A DNA stretch of 64,000 bases from Deltaproteobacteria bacterium (GCA_035063765.1 JAPSFT010000004.1:124001-188000); one strand, 5' to 3'. Numbered from the stretch's first letter, positions 41,523 through 50,991 are shown. Program-made: numbers and translations. The notes: a model not told the origin generated them from the letters alone.

Positions 41523-42218
41523 GTGGACCCGCTCGCGATCTCCCAGGGCAACGGCGACTCGCTCCCGCCCGACACCACCCAGGGCCGCGTCCGGCGCGCC
41601 TTCCTGCGCACGGTGCCGGCCGGTCAGGTGCTGTTCGAGATCGGCGACCCGGGCGAGCCCCTCTTCGTGGTGCAGGCGGGTGAGGTGGCACTGCTCGAGG
41701 CGGGAGCCGAAGGCGCGGCGCGCCTGCTCGCGCGCCTGGGCCCCGGCGACCCGGTCGGCGAGACCGACGCCGTCCTGGGTCGCTCGCGCACGGTACGCGC
41801 CGTGGCGACGACCGACGCGCGGCTGCTCCAGCTCGATCGCGAGACCTTCCGCGAGATGTGCCTCGCGCGGCCCGAGATCGCGCTGCGCATCGTCGAGCGG
41901 CTCGCGCAGCGCACCGCGGATCTCGAGCGGCGGCTCGGCGCGCTCGGCATGAACGACCTGGTGCGGCCCGTCGTGCGCAGTCTCCTGCGTCACGCGCCCG
42001 CCGGCGCGGCCGGGAGCGCGCGCCTCGCGCTCGGCCTGCGCGCGATCGCCGAGAGCGCGGGCCTCTCGCTCCGCGACGCCCACCGCGGCCTGTGCGAGCT
42101 CTTCGACCGCAAGCTCGTGCGGCTCGTCGAGGACGCGCTGCTCGTGCCCGACGTGAGCGCCCTCGCGGCCTGCCTCGAGGACGACTCCGACTCGACCGGC
42201 TCCGGCTCCGCGCGTTGA
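41523..42218 (+). CDS. Crp/Fnr-type cyclic-nucleotide-binding regulator
   Basis: 231 residues. The N-terminal cNMP-binding beta-roll (FLRTVPAGQVLFEIGDPGEP, LFVVQAGEVALLE, LGPGDPVGETDAVLGRSRT, LLQLDRETFREM) is followed by a dimer helix and a short C-terminal wing-helix-like part (ALGLRAIAESAGLSLRDAHR). The residues that bind cAMP in Crp (Glu and Arg in the RRSASxx segment) are replaced by GETDAVLGRSRT, so the ligand is unclear. It starts at GTG 41523 after the TlpA gene and may control lptD or the thiol genes; target sites were not identified. Confidence 0.82.
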   Translation: MDPLAISQGNGDSLPPDTTQGRVRRAFLRTVPAGQVLFEIGDPGEPLFVVQAGEVALLEAGAEGAARLLARLGPGDPVGETDAVLGRSRTVRAVATTDARLLQLDRETFREMCLARPEIALRIVERLAQRTADLERRLGALGMNDLVRPVVRSLLRHAPAGAAGSARLALGLRAIAESAGLSLRDAHRGLCELFDRKLVRLVEDALLVPDVSALAACLEDDSDSTGSGSAR

Positions 42219-42240
42219 CCCCCGGCGAAGCCGTGCGGTA

Positions 42241-44703
42241 GTGTGCCCGCCCGAGGGGGCGACCACGTTGCGCAGGGCTCGTCTGGCGCTTGCCATGCTC
42301 GTGGCGTTGCTACCCGCCGGCGGCCTCGCCCAGATCCTCGACGCCGGCCGGATCGAAGGCCCCTTCCAGGTCGTGGCCGACGAGGTCGAGTACCAGGCCG
42401 ACCGCGACGCCTACGTGGCGCGCGGCAACGTCGTCATCACCCAGGAAGGGCGCCGGCTCACCGCCGACCGGGTGCTGTTCAGCAACAAGACCGGAGTCGG
42501 GGTCGCGTCGGGCGACGTCGTGATCACCGAGGGCGGGGACCGCCTCACCTCGGACCTGGTCCAGTTCAACGCGGGCGATCTCACCGGCGTCGTCTTCCGG
42601 GGGCGCCTCGACTCGACGTCGAGCCTGTTCACGATGGAGGGCCGCGAGGTCGAGAAGACCGGCGAGAAGACCTACCGCTTCGTCGACGGGCGCTTCACGA
42701 CCTGTCGCTGCCCGGATCCCGACGCTCGCGAGCCCTGGCACCTGACCGCCGGGAAGGCCGACCTCGAGATCGAGGGCTACGCCCGGGCGCGCAACGCCAC
42801 CTTCGAGGTCCTGGGCGTGCCGGTGCTCTGGGCTCCCTGGGTGATCTACCCGCTCAAGACCGAGCGCCAGACCGGCTTCCTGTTCCCGGACGGCGGCGTC
42901 TCGGACCGCAACGGCGTCGAGATCGCGCTGCCGTTCTTCTGGGCGGCGCGTGAAGACCTGAACGTGACGATCACGCCCGAGTACCTGACCAAGCGCGGCT
43001 TCAAGCCGAGCGTGGATCTCGAGTACGTGTTCGGCGAGCGCGGCACGACCCAGCTCTACGGGACCTTCATCTCCGATCAGGAGATCGACCCCGACGACCC
43101 GGAGACGCCCTTCTCGAAGGAGCGCTGGGGGGGTCGCCTGCGGCACGTGATGGACCTGCCGGCCCGCTCCTGGCTCGCCGCCGACGGGGTGGCCATCTCG
43201 GACAACGAGATGCCCTTCGACTTCGACGACTTCGACACGTACCGGGCGGACCGTTACCTGAGCTCGCGCGCCTTCGCGGCGACCCGCTTCGGCCCGGGCG
43301 ACGCGTTCGGCTTCGAGAGCGCGCTGCTGCTCAGCGACGACCTCCAGAACCCCGACGACCAGGACCGCGACAACGTGCTGCTCCAGCGGCTGCCCGAGCT
43401 CGACTGGAGCGCTGCCCCCGGGTCCGTGCCGCTGCTGCGCGGACTCGTCGCCGGCGCCGACCTCGACTACGTGAACTTCCAGCAGTTCGGCGATCCGAAC
43501 GAAGCCACCCGCGCGCTGCGGATCGGCGACTTCTTCTACGACACCGGCGCCGACGCGATCGCGAACCGCCAGGAGCGCGACTCGGCGGGCAACGGCAACC
43601 CGAACCCCGCGGTCGATCTCCACAACGACGGCACCGAGCTCGTGCCCGGGGAGTCCGAGAACAACGGGGTCTTCGACGAAGGCGAGCCGCTGGCCGACCA
43701 GGGGCACCGGGTCGTGGCGCACCCGCGCCTCGCGTACCCCTTCCAGGTGGCCGACGCCGTCGAGGTGGTCCCGGAGGTCGGCTGGTACGGGACCTTCTAC
43801 GACACCCATCTCGTCGGCACCGACGCTCGCAACCTGTTCACGGGGCGGCTCGACCTCCGCTCGCGCCTGCGCGGCGACCTCGACCTTCCCTTCGAGATGG
43901 GTCGCACCGGCCACTGGATCGAGCCCCACGTCTCCTGGGTGGTGCTCCAGGGGGACGAGGACGACGACAACCCGCTGCTCGTTCCCACCACCGCCGTGCC
44001 CCAGGACCGGCTGCGCCAGCTCGCGGTCGACAACCTGATCCTCGATCCCTCGGACCGCCTCTCGGACCTGAACTCGCTCGTGTTCGGGGTCGGCCAGCGC
44101 TTCCTGCGCGGCGGGGCCGGTGGGCTGGTGGCCGAGCTCGACGTCTCGGGGGAGTACCGCTTTGAGGGCACCGAGTTCGGGCCTGCGGTGGTGCAGGGCA
44201 GGGCACAGCTCCCCTACGGCTTCTGGACGCGCGGCCACATGAGCGTCGACGTCGAGGAGGCGGAGTTCGCCGACGGCCTGGCGGACGTCGCCTGGAGCCA
44301 CGCCTTCGGGCACATGGCCGGCCTCCGCTACCGCTACCTGCGCGACATCCCGCGCTTCTTCGAGGCCTTCGTCAGCAGCGACGACCGCTTCGGGGACTTC
44401 ACCGAGGGATTCGCGCGCGTGAACCAGATCGGTGGCTTCGCGCGCGCGCAGTTCACCAGGCAGTGGGCGGCCACCTACGCGGGCAACTTCAGCTTCGAGA
44501 ACACCCTCTCGCTCACCCACCAGTTCGGCCTCGAGTACCTCTCGCGCTGCCGCTGCTGGGCGGTGCGCCTGGAGGTGCAGGAGGACCGCGTGCGCGGGCT
44601 CTCCTGGAGCATCAACTACCGCCTGCTCGGCCTCGGCGACGACCGCGAGCGTCCCTTCCAGGGCGCGGGTGGCCGCGGCTTTGCAGGTTTCCAGGGGCTT
44701 TGA
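42241..44703 (+). CDS. lptD: LPS assembly protein LptD
   Basis: 820 residues. A signal peptide (LALAMLVALLPAGGLAQ) is followed by an OstA/LptA-like jelly roll (VVADEVEYQADRDAYVARGN to about residue 165) and a large C-terminal beta-barrel. LptD with LptE inserts lipopolysaccharide into the outer leaflet. Conserved FTTCRCPD and SRCRCWAVRLEVQE cysteine pairs match the disulfides needed for assembly. An acidic insert near residue 455 (DLHNDGTELVPGESENNGVF) resembles a Ca2+-binding loop and is not usual. The start is GTG 42241; a TTG at 42268 with GAGGGGGCG before it is an equal candidate and gives a cleaner signal peptide. Confidence 0.93.
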   Translation: MCPPEGATTLRRARLALAMLVALLPAGGLAQILDAGRIEGPFQVVADEVEYQADRDAYVARGNVVITQEGRRLTADRVLFSNKTGVGVASGDVVITEGGDRLTSDLVQFNAGDLTGVVFRGRLDSTSSLFTMEGREVEKTGEKTYRFVDGRFTTCRCPDPDAREPWHLTAGKADLEIEGYARARNATFEVLGVPVLWAPWVIYPLKTERQTGFLFPDGGVSDRNGVEIALPFFWAAREDLNVTITPEYLTKRGFKPSVDLEYVFGERGTTQLYGTFISDQEIDPDDPETPFSKERWGGRLRHVMDLPARSWLAADGVAISDNEMPFDFDDFDTYRADRYLSSRAFAATRFGPGDAFGFESALLLSDDLQNPDDQDRDNVLLQRLPELDWSAAPGSVPLLRGLVAGADLDYVNFQQFGDPNEATRALRIGDFFYDTGADAIANRQERDSAGNGNPNPAVDLHNDGTELVPGESENNGVFDEGEPLADQGHRVVAHPRLAYPFQVADAVEVVPEVGWYGTFYDTHLVGTDARNLFTGRLDLRSRLRGDLDLPFEMGRTGHWIEPHVSWVVLQGDEDDDNPLLVPTTAVPQDRLRQLAVDNLILDPSDRLSDLNSLVFGVGQRFLRGGAGGLVAELDVSGEYRFEGTEFGPAVVQGRAQLPYGFWTRGHMSVDVEEAEFADGLADVAWSHAFGHMAGLRYRYLRDIPRFFEAFVSSDDRFGDFTEGFARVNQIGGFARAQFTRQWAATYAGNFSFENTLSLTHQFGLEYLSRCRCWAVRLEVQEDRVRGLSWSINYRLLGLGDDRERPFQGAGGRGFAGFQGL

Positions 44704-44730
44704 TAGAACCCTGCGGCCGCATCCTCCCTC

Positions 44731-44746
44731 GTTCCGGAGCCGGAAC
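44731..44746 (+). promoter_or_regulatory. Hairpin holding the trpG ribosome site
   Basis: GTTCCG and CGGAAC form a 6-bp stem whose loop contains GGAG, the only Shine-Dalgarno-like sequence before the trpG GTG at 44754. The site could be hidden when the stem forms. No leader peptide with Trp codons is seen, so it is not a classic attenuator. Confidence 0.3.
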
Positions 44747-44753
44747 CGCATCC

Positions 44754-45359
44754 GTGCCCGCCCCGCCCGCCAGCCTCCTCGTGCTGGACAACCACGACTC
44801 GTTCACCTGGAACCTGGTCCAGGCGCTCGAGGCGATGGGCGCCGCCGTCACGGTCGTGCGGCCGGACGCCGGGCTCCGGCCGGCGCTGCGCCGCGTGCGG
44901 CCCGACGGCGTCCTGGTGTCGCCGGGGCCGGGGAGGCCCGAGGCGGCGAGCGACGCGCTCGCGCTGGTCCGGGCCGCCGCGGAGGCGCGGCTGCCGCTGC
45001 TCGGCGTATGCCTCGGGCACCAGGCGCTGGCGATCGCGTTCGGCGGCCGGGTCGGGCGCGCGGCCGTGCCCCGCCATGGCAAGACGATCGCCGTCCGCCA
45101 CGACGGCGACGGCCTGTTCGCCGGCGTACCCGACCCCTTCGAGGCGATGCTCTACCACTCCCTGAGCGTGGACGCGGCGTCGCTGCCGGCTGCGCTCACG
45201 GTCTCGGCGGTCGGGCCGGAGGGGGAGGTGATGGGGTTGCGCCATCGCCAGCTTCCCCTCGACGGCGTCCAGTTCCATCCCGAGTCGATCGGGACTCCCA
45301 CGGGCACGGCGCTGCTCGCGAACTTCCTGGCGCTCTGCACGACGGGAGCGGCGGCGTGA
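44754..45359 (+). CDS. trpG: Anthranilate synthase component II (glutamine amidotransferase)
   Basis: 201 residues. Class I glutamine amidotransferase: LLVLDNHDSFTWNLVQALEA, VLVSPGPGRPEAA, the nucleophile in LLGVCLGHQALAIAFGG and the His-Glu pair in GVQFHPESIGTPTGTALL. It supplies ammonia to TrpE for anthranilate, or to PabB for folate; TrpG and PabA cannot be told apart by sequence, but leading a trp operon favours TrpG. trpE is not in the window. The stop overlaps the trpD start by 4 bases. Confidence 0.95.
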   Translation: MPAPPASLLVLDNHDSFTWNLVQALEAMGAAVTVVRPDAGLRPALRRVRPDGVLVSPGPGRPEAASDALALVRAAAEARLPLLGVCLGHQALAIAFGGRVGRAAVPRHGKTIAVRHDGDGLFAGVPDPFEAMLYHSLSVDAASLPAALTVSAVGPEGEVMGLRHRQLPLDGVQFHPESIGTPTGTALLANFLALCTTGAAA

Positions 45360-46369
45360 ACCTGCGCGTGGCGCTCGAGACGGCGACCCGTGGCGAGGCG
45401 GTGGCGCCGGCCGTGCTCGAGGCGGCCTTCGGCGAGATCATGGACGGCAAGGCCAGCGCGGTGGCGATCGCGGCGCTGCTCGTCGCGCTGCGCACCAAGG
45501 GCGAGACCGTCGACGAGATCGTGGCGGCGGCCCGGGCGCTGCGCGCGCGGGCCGACACCGCGCCGCTCGTCGACGCGCGGGCGATCGACACCTGCGGCAC
45601 CGGCGGCGACGGCGCGGGCACCTTCAACGTGTCGACGGCGGCGGCCTTCGTCGTGGCCGGGGCGGGCGTGCCGGTGGCCAAGCACGGCAACCGCGCCTCG
45701 TCGAGCCGTACCGGCAGCTTCGACGTGCTGGAGGCGCTCGGCGTGCGCGCCGATCTCCCGATCGCACGCGCCGCCGAGATCCTGCGCGAGATCGGGGTCG
45801 CCTTCTTCTACGCGCGCCGGGCCCATCCGGCGATGCGCCACGTGGCTCCGGTGCGCGAGGAGCTCGGGGTCCGCACGCTCATGAACTGCATCGGGCCGCT
45901 CTGCAACCCGACGGGCGTGCGGCGCCAGCTCGTGGGGGTCTACGCAGCGGCGCTGGTCGAGCCCCTCGCCGAGGCGCTCGCGGCGCTCGGCGCCGAGGCG
46001 GCGCTCGTGGTGCACGGCGAGGACGGCCTCGACGAGATCACCACGACCGCGCCGACCCGCGCCGCCCAGGTGCGCGGGGGCCGGATCGAGCCGCTCCGGC
46101 TCGACGCCGCCGCGCTCGGGGTGCCGCGCGCGCGCGCGGCCGAGCTTGCCGGCGGCGAGCCGGCCGAGAACGCCGGCATCGTGCGCGCCGTGCTCGAGGG
46201 CAGCCCCGGCCCTGCGCTCGACATCGTGCTCGTGAACGCGGCCGCGGCGCTCTGGGTGGCCGGCGCCGCGCCCGACTGGGCGGAGGGCCTCGTGCTCGCG
46301 CGGCGCAGCGTCGCGAGCGGGGCGGCGCGGGCGAAGCTCGAGGCGCTCGTCGAGGCGAGCCGGCGATGA
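45356..46369 (+). CDS. trpD: Anthranilate phosphoribosyltransferase
   Basis: 337 residues. It transfers phosphoribose from PRPP to anthranilate. The PRPP and anthranilate site is seen in AIDTCGTGGDGAGTFNVSTA, KHGNRASSSRTGSFDVLEAL, HPAMRHVAPVREELGVRTLMN and GPLCNPTGVRRQLVGVY. The GTG at 45356 and the ATG of trpC at the other end both use 4-base overlaps, so translation is coupled along the operon. Confidence 0.99.
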   Translation: MNLRVALETATRGEAVAPAVLEAAFGEIMDGKASAVAIAALLVALRTKGETVDEIVAAARALRARADTAPLVDARAIDTCGTGGDGAGTFNVSTAAAFVVAGAGVPVAKHGNRASSSRTGSFDVLEALGVRADLPIARAAEILREIGVAFFYARRAHPAMRHVAPVREELGVRTLMNCIGPLCNPTGVRRQLVGVYAAALVEPLAEALAALGAEAALVVHGEDGLDEITTTAPTRAAQVRGGRIEPLRLDAAALGVPRARAAELAGGEPAENAGIVRAVLEGSPGPALDIVLVNAAAALWVAGAAPDWAEGLVLARRSVASGAARAKLEALVEASRR

Positions 46370-47172
46370 GCGCCCCGCGCGACGTCCTGGCCGAGATCCT
46401 CGCCCACAAGCGCGAGGAGGTGGCGGCGGCGAAGCAGGCGGTGGCGCCCGGGGCGATGCGCGCGCGCGCCCTGGCCCGGGCGCGCGACGAGGCGCCCCGC
46501 GGCTTCCGGCGCGCGCTCGGCGCCGGCCCCACGCCGCGCGTCGTGGCCGAGCTCAAGCGGCGCTCGCCGAGCAAGGGCCTGATCCGGGCCGACTTCGACC
46601 CGGTGGGCATCGCAAAGGCCTACGCCGACGCCGGCGCCGCGGCGATCTCCGTGCTGACCGACGAGCGCTGGTTCGGCGGCGCGCTGGCGCTGCTCGAGGC
46701 GGTGCGCGCGGCCGTGGCGCTCCCGCTCCTGCGCAAGGACTTCGTCGTCGACCCCTACCAGGTGGACGAGGCGCGCGCGCACGGCGCCGACGCGGTGCTC
46801 CTGATCGTGCGCGCGCTCCCCCCCGGCGCCCTGCGCGCGCTGCGCGAGCGCGCGGAAGGCCTCGGCCTCGACGCGCTGGTCGAGGTGCACGACGAGGCGG
46901 AGGTCGAAACGGCCCTCGCCGCCGGCGCCGACCTGATCGGGGTCAACAACCGCGATCTCGCTACCTTCGCGACCGACCTGGCCGTGAGCGAGCGGCTGGC
47001 GCCGCGGCTGGCGGCGCGGGGAGTGGTGGTGGTGGGCGAGAGCGGGATCTTCACGCACGCGGACGTCGCGCGGCTCGAGGCTGCCGGGGCGCACGCCGTG
47101 CTGGTGGGCGAGTCTCTGATGCGCGAGCCCGACGTGGGCCGCGCGCTCGCCCGGCTCAGGGGGAGGTCGTGA
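46366..47172 (+). CDS. trpC: Indole-3-glycerol-phosphate synthase
   Basis: 268 residues. TIM-barrel enzyme of tryptophan synthesis, closing the indole ring. VVAELKRRSPSKGLIRADFD and AISVLTDERWFGGALALLEA, LPLLRKDFVVDPYQVDEARA and GVNNRDLATFATDL carry the catalytic Lys residues and the phosphate site. It ends four bases into trpF. Trp synthesis needs TrpC with TrpF separate here, unlike the fused form of enterobacteria. Confidence 0.99.
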   Translation: MSAPRDVLAEILAHKREEVAAAKQAVAPGAMRARALARARDEAPRGFRRALGAGPTPRVVAELKRRSPSKGLIRADFDPVGIAKAYADAGAAAISVLTDERWFGGALALLEAVRAAVALPLLRKDFVVDPYQVDEARAHGADAVLLIVRALPPGALRALRERAEGLGLDALVEVHDEAEVETALAAGADLIGVNNRDLATFATDLAVSERLAPRLAARGVVVVGESGIFTHADVARLEAAGAHAVLVGESLMREPDVGRALARLRGRS

Positions 47173-47792
47173 ACGTCCGGGTGAAGATCTGCGGGATCAC
47201 CAGTCCCGACGACGCCGAGGCCGCGGTCGACGCCGGTGCGGACCTGATCGGCCTCAATTTCGTCACGGGCTCGCCGCGCTGCCTCGCGCTCGGCGACGCC
47301 GAGCGGATCGCCGAGCAGGTCGGCGGGCGGGTGGAGCGCGTGGCGGTGTTCCGCAACCCCGACCCGCGCGACATCGAGCGCGTGCTCCGGCGGGTCGAGG
47401 TGGAGCGCATCCAGCTCCACGGCGAGGAGGAGCCCGAGGAGGTCGAGGCGATCGAGCTGCCGACCATCAAGGCCCTGCGCGGAGCTGACGAGGAGGGGGC
47501 CTCGCGCTACCCCGGGTCGATCCTGCTGCTCGACCATCCGACCGCGGGCGGCGGGCGCGGGCAGGCCTGGAACTGGGCCGACGCGGGGGTCCTCATCGAG
47601 CACGGCTACGACGTGATCCTGGCCGGCGGGCTCGACCCCGAGAACGTGGGACAGGCGATCGAGGACGCGGGCGAGCTCCTGCCCTGGGGCGTGGACGTCG
47701 CGACCGGCGTCGAGAGCGAGCCCGGGCGCAAGGACGCTGCGCGGATGCGCGCCTTCGTCGCGGCGGTGCGGCGCGCGGAGGCGGGCGGGTGA
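47169..47792 (+). CDS. trpF: Phosphoribosylanthranilate isomerase
   Basis: 207 residues. [20 protein letters not shown] opens with the catalytic Cys; [32 protein letters not shown] and [39 protein letters not shown] carry the active-site Asp and phosphate groups. It converts N-phosphoribosyl anthranilate to the CdRP that TrpC uses. It starts at GTG 47169 with a 4-base overlap and ends four bases into trpB. Confidence 0.98.
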   Translation: MNVRVKICGITSPDDAEAAVDAGADLIGLNFVTGSPRCLALGDAERIAEQVGGRVERVAVFRNPDPRDIERVLRRVEVERIQLHGEEEPEEVEAIELPTIKALRGADEEGASRYPGSILLLDHPTAGGGRGQAWNWADAGVLIEHGYDVILAGGLDPENVGQAIEDAGELLPWGVDVATGVESEPGRKDAARMRAFVAAVRRAEAGG

Positions 47793-49000
47793 GCACCGCT
47801 CCCGCGCGCGCCGGGCGCTTCGGCCCCTACGGCGGGCGCTACGTCCCCGAGACCCTGATCGCAGCCCACGACGAGCTCGCGGAGGCGTACGCGACGATCC
47901 CGGCGACGCCGGCCTTCCAGCGCGAGCTGGCCGCGCTGCTCCGCCACTACGCGGGGCGACCGACCCCGCTCTACTTCGCGCGGCGCACGAGCGAGGAGCT
48001 CGGCGGCGCGCGCGTCTACCTGAAGCGCGAGGACCTCGCCCACACCGGCGCCCACAAGATCAACAACGTGCTCGGGCAGTGCCTCCTGGCGCGCCACATG
48101 GGCAAGCCACGGGTGATCGCCGAGACCGGTGCCGGCCAGCATGGCGTCGCCACCGCGACGGCGTGCGCGCTCTTCGGTCTCGAGTGCGAGGTCTACATGG
48201 GCGCGGAGGACGTCGAGCGCCAGGCGCTCAACGTGTTCCGCATGGAGCTGCTCGGCGCGCGCGTGCGGCCGGTCACGAGCGGCTCGCAGACCCTCAAGGA
48301 CGCCATCAACGAGGCGATGCGCGACTGGGTCACCAACGTCCGCACCACCTACTACTGCATCGGCTCGGTGATGGGCGGGCATCCCTATCCCACGATCGTG
48401 CGCGACTTCCAGCGCGTGATCGGGGTCGAGGCGCGCCGCCAGATCCTGGAGGCGGAGGGCCGGCTCCCGCAGGCGCTGGTGGCCTGCGTGGGCGGCGGCT
48501 CGAACGCGATGGGGCTCTTCCATCCCTTCCTCGACGACGTGGAGGTCGCGCTCGTCGGGGTCGAGCCGGCGGGGGAGGGGATCGGCAGCGGGCGGCACGG
48601 GGCGGTGCTGTGCGCGGGCGTGCCCGGCATCCTGCACGGCCAGCGCACCCACGTGCTGGCCGACGACGACGGCCAGATCTTCCCGGCCCACTCGATCTCG
48701 GCGGGCCTCGACTATCCCGGCGTCGGCCCCGAGCACGCCTGGCTGCGCGACAGCGGGCGCGCCCGCTACGTGGCCGTCCGGGACGAGGAGGCGCTCGACG
48801 CGTTCCTGTATCTCTCGCGCATGGAGGGGATCCTCCCCGCGCTCGAGAGCGCCCACGCGATCGCCCACGTGCGCCAGCTTGCGCCGACCCTGCCCAAGGA
48901 CGCGCTCGTGATCGTGTGCCTCTCGGGCCGCGGCGACAAGGACGCGCCGCAGGTGCGCGAGATCCTGAAGGCGCGCGCGGCGAAGGAGAGGGCCGCGTGA
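47789..49000 (+). CDS. trpB: Tryptophan synthase beta chain
   Basis: 403 residues, the TrpB1 type. It makes tryptophan from indole and serine with PLP. The PLP lysine is in [20 protein letters not shown], the carboxylate site in [19 protein letters not shown] and the phosphate site in [34 protein letters not shown] and the C-terminal LSGRGDKD are intact. The GTG at 47789 overlaps trpF and the end overlaps trpA. Confidence 0.99.
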   Translation: MSTAPARAGRFGPYGGRYVPETLIAAHDELAEAYATIPATPAFQRELAALLRHYAGRPTPLYFARRTSEELGGARVYLKREDLAHTGAHKINNVLGQCLLARHMGKPRVIAETGAGQHGVATATACALFGLECEVYMGAEDVERQALNVFRMELLGARVRPVTSGSQTLKDAINEAMRDWVTNVRTTYYCIGSVMGGHPYPTIVRDFQRVIGVEARRQILEAEGRLPQALVACVGGGSNAMGLFHPFLDDVEVALVGVEPAGEGIGSGRHGAVLCAGVPGILHGQRTHVLADDDGQIFPAHSISAGLDYPGVGPEHAWLRDSGRARYVAVRDEEALDAFLYLSRMEGILPALESAHAIAHVRQLAPTLPKDALVIVCLSGRGDKDAPQVREILKARAAKERAA

Positions 49001-49815
49001 GCCCCGCGGATCCGAGGAGCGGCCGCCTCGCGGAGCGCTTCGCGGCGCTGCGGGCGCGCGGCGAGAAGGCGCTGATCCCCTTCGTCACGGCCGGCGACCC
49101 GGACCTCGGGGTCACCGAGGCGCTCCTGCCCGCGCTCGCGGCGGCGGGCGCCGACGCGATCGAGCTCGGCGTGCCCTGGTCGGACCCGGTGGCGGAGGGC
49201 CCGACGATCCAGCGCTCGAGCGAGCGCGCCCTGCGCGCGGGCACCACCCTGCGGCGGGTCCTGAACCTCGTGAAGAGCGTGCGTCCGACCCTCGAGGTGC
49301 CGCTCGTGCTGATGGGCTACGCGAACTCGTTCCTGACGATGGGCGAGCAGCGCTTCCCCGAGGCGGCGCGCGAGGCGGGGATCGACGGCGTCATCACCGT
49401 GGACTGCCCTCCCGAGGAGGAGCCCGGCTACTTCGCCGCGCTCGAGGCCTGCGGCGTCGACGGGATCCTGCTCGCGGCGCCGACGACCCGGCCCGAGCGG
49501 CTCGCGATGCTGGCCCGGCGCACGCGCGGCTTCCTCTACTACGTGTCGCTCACGGGCGTCACGGGCGCCCGCCGGGAGCTGCCGCCCGAGCTCGAGGAGA
49601 ACCTGGCGCGGATCCGAGCGGTGTCGCAGGTGCCGGTCTGTGTCGGCTTCGGGATCTCGACGCCCGAACAGGCCCGCCACGTGGCGCGTCTCGCGGACGG
49701 CGTGGTGGTGGGCTCGGCGCTGGTCGACCGGATCGCGGGCGCCCCCTCGCGCGAGGCGGCGGTGACCGAGGCCGCGAGCTTCGTGGCGTCGCTCGGGGCG
49801 GCGCTGCGCGGCTGA
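48997..49815 (+). CDS. trpA: Tryptophan synthase alpha chain
   Basis: 272 residues. It splits indole-glycerol-phosphate to indole, which passes to Trp[21 protein letters not shown] and [20 protein letters not shown] hold the catalytic Glu and Asp, and [20 protein letters not shown] and [20 protein letters not shown] the phosphate site. The GTG start overlaps trpB by 4 bases. This is the last functional gene of the operon; a GNAT remnant follows four bases after its stop. Confidence 0.99.
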   Translation: MSPADPRSGRLAERFAALRARGEKALIPFVTAGDPDLGVTEALLPALAAAGADAIELGVPWSDPVAEGPTIQRSSERALRAGTTLRRVLNLVKSVRPTLEVPLVLMGYANSFLTMGEQRFPEAAREAGIDGVITVDCPPEEEPGYFAALEACGVDGILLAAPTTRPERLAMLARRTRGFLYYVSLTGVTGARRELPPELEENLARIRAVSQVPVCVGFGISTPEQARHVARLADGVVVGSALVDRIAGAPSREAAVTEAASFVASLGAALRG

Positions 49816-49819
49816 GGCG

Positions 49820-49908
49820 ATGGGGGCGATCCGGCAGCTCCGCCCCGGGGACGAGGCCGAGCTCTCCCGCTCCTTCGAGCGATTTCCGGATACGACCCTG
49901 TTCCAGCT
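49820..49908 (+). pseudogene. Remnant of a GNAT acetyltransferase gene
   Basis: About 29 codons starting at an ATG four bases after the trpA stop read MGAIRQLRPGDEAELSRSFE and then RFPDTTLFQLQ. That is the typical N-terminus of a GNAT N-acetyltransferase (IRxLRPGDEAxLxxFLxRxPDT), which continues with ...LRRAGL in intact genes. Here the homology stops where the end of the convergent dipeptidase gene begins, at about 49909; the frame runs on only as antisense of that gene. I read it as the surviving tip of a deleted gene. Too short for certainty. Confidence 0.55.
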
Positions 49909-50991
49909 TCAGCCGCGGATCGCCTCGACGCAGCGCAGGAAGTTGCCGCCGAGCACCTTCCGGATCCGCTCCGGGCTCCAGCGGCGGCGCAGCATGTGCT
50001 CGACGAGGCGCGGCAGCTCGAGCGGGCTGCGCAGGTCGCGCGGGGGGTGGATGGCCCCGTCCCAGTCGCTGCCGAGCGCGGCGAAGTCCTCCCCCACGGT
50101 CTCCACGATGTGCGCCAGGTGCCGCACGACGGCGTCGGAGCGGCCGCCCCAGTAGGGCTCGCCGAGGAAGCTCGACTGGTACATCACGCCGACCACGCCC
50201 CCCGAGTCCGCGACGGCCTGGAGCTGGTCGTCGTCGAGGTTGCGCCAGTGCTTGTGGACGCCGTTCACGCCGGTGTGGGTGACGACGAGGGGCAGGGAGG
50301 GGTCGTGCACCGCGACCGCGTCCCAGAAGCCCTGGCGGTTGATGTGGGCGAGATCGACCAGGATCCGCTTCTCGTCGAGGCGGCGGACGAAGTCCTTGCC
50401 GAAGTCGGAGAGCCCCTCGTCCTTGCGCGCGCCCGCGGCCGGTGAGCTGGTGACCCCGATCCGTGACGACGAGAGATGGACCAGCGTGATCCGCACCACC
50501 AGGTCGTCCGGGATCCGGTCGAGGTCGTCGAGGTGGCGGTCGAGGGCGTTGCCGCCCTGGATGCCGAGGAAGGCGCCGTGGCGCCCGGCAGCCGCCGCGC
50601 TCCGGTACTCGCGCGCGTTGCGCACGATCGCCACCTCGTCGGGGACGCTCTCGAGGATGCCCTGGAGGCGGCGCAGGTTCTCGAGGAAGACGAGCGGGCG
50701 CCGCTCGCGCCGGCGCAGCGGGTTGGTCGTGATCACCCAGATCGCGCCGCCGAGCCGGGCCTCGCGCACGCGCGGCAGGTCCACCATCGAGAGCACCCGC
50801 GCACCGGTCGGGCCGTGGCCGTGCCGCGCGCGGAGGTCGTAGCCGAAGAGGCGCGTCCAGATGAAGGAATCGACGTGGAGGTCGATCACGTCGCTCGCGA
50901 GATAGAGCTCGACCGCCTCGCGCGAGACGTCGAGCTCGCGGGCCCAGAGCGCGGGGTCCGAGCGGAGGTCGCGGATGCCGGGGAGGCCCAT
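49909..50991 (-). CDS. Membrane dipeptidase (peptidase family M19) with Glu-to-Gln change
   Basis: 360 residues of the renal-dipeptidase type TIM barrel. Metal motifs are IDLHVDSFIWTRLFGY (His-x-Asp), a C-terminal ALGSDWDGAIHPPRDL and His in LVHLSSSRIG, VVTHTGVNGVHKHWRNLD. At the position of the Glu that bridges the two zinc ions (GVEGG in the family) the protein reads FLGIQGGNALD, with Gln. That may alter metal number or activity, or mark a distinct subfamily. It would cleave dipeptides or related amides. There is no signal peptide despite the family name. ATG at 50991 is the first in-frame start before the homology. Confidence 0.88.
   Translation of the reverse strand: MGLPGIRDLRSDPALWARELDVSREAVELYLASDVIDLHVDSFIWTRLFGYDLRARHGHGPTGARVLSMVDLPRVREARLGGAIWVITTNPLRRRERRPLVFLENLRRLQGILESVPDEVAIVRNAREYRSAAAAGRHGAFLGIQGGNALDRHLDDLDRIPDDLVVRITLVHLSSSRIGVTSSPAAGARKDEGLSDFGKDFVRRLDEKRILVDLAHINRQGFWDAVAVHDPSLPLVVTHTGVNGVHKHWRNLDDDQLQAVADSGGVVGVMYQSSFLGEPYWGGRSDAVVRHLAHIVETVGEDFAALGSDWDGAIHPPRDLRSPLELPRLVEHMLRRRWSPERIRKVLGGNFLRCVEAIRG

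Noticed and set aside
44704-44753. A trp leader-peptide attenuator
   Set aside because: No short open frame with Trp codons and no terminator/antiterminator pair.
49820-50155. A 111-codon gene after trpA
   Set aside because: Only the first 29 codons look like a GNAT protein; the rest is antisense of the dipeptidase gene. Kept as a remnant instead.
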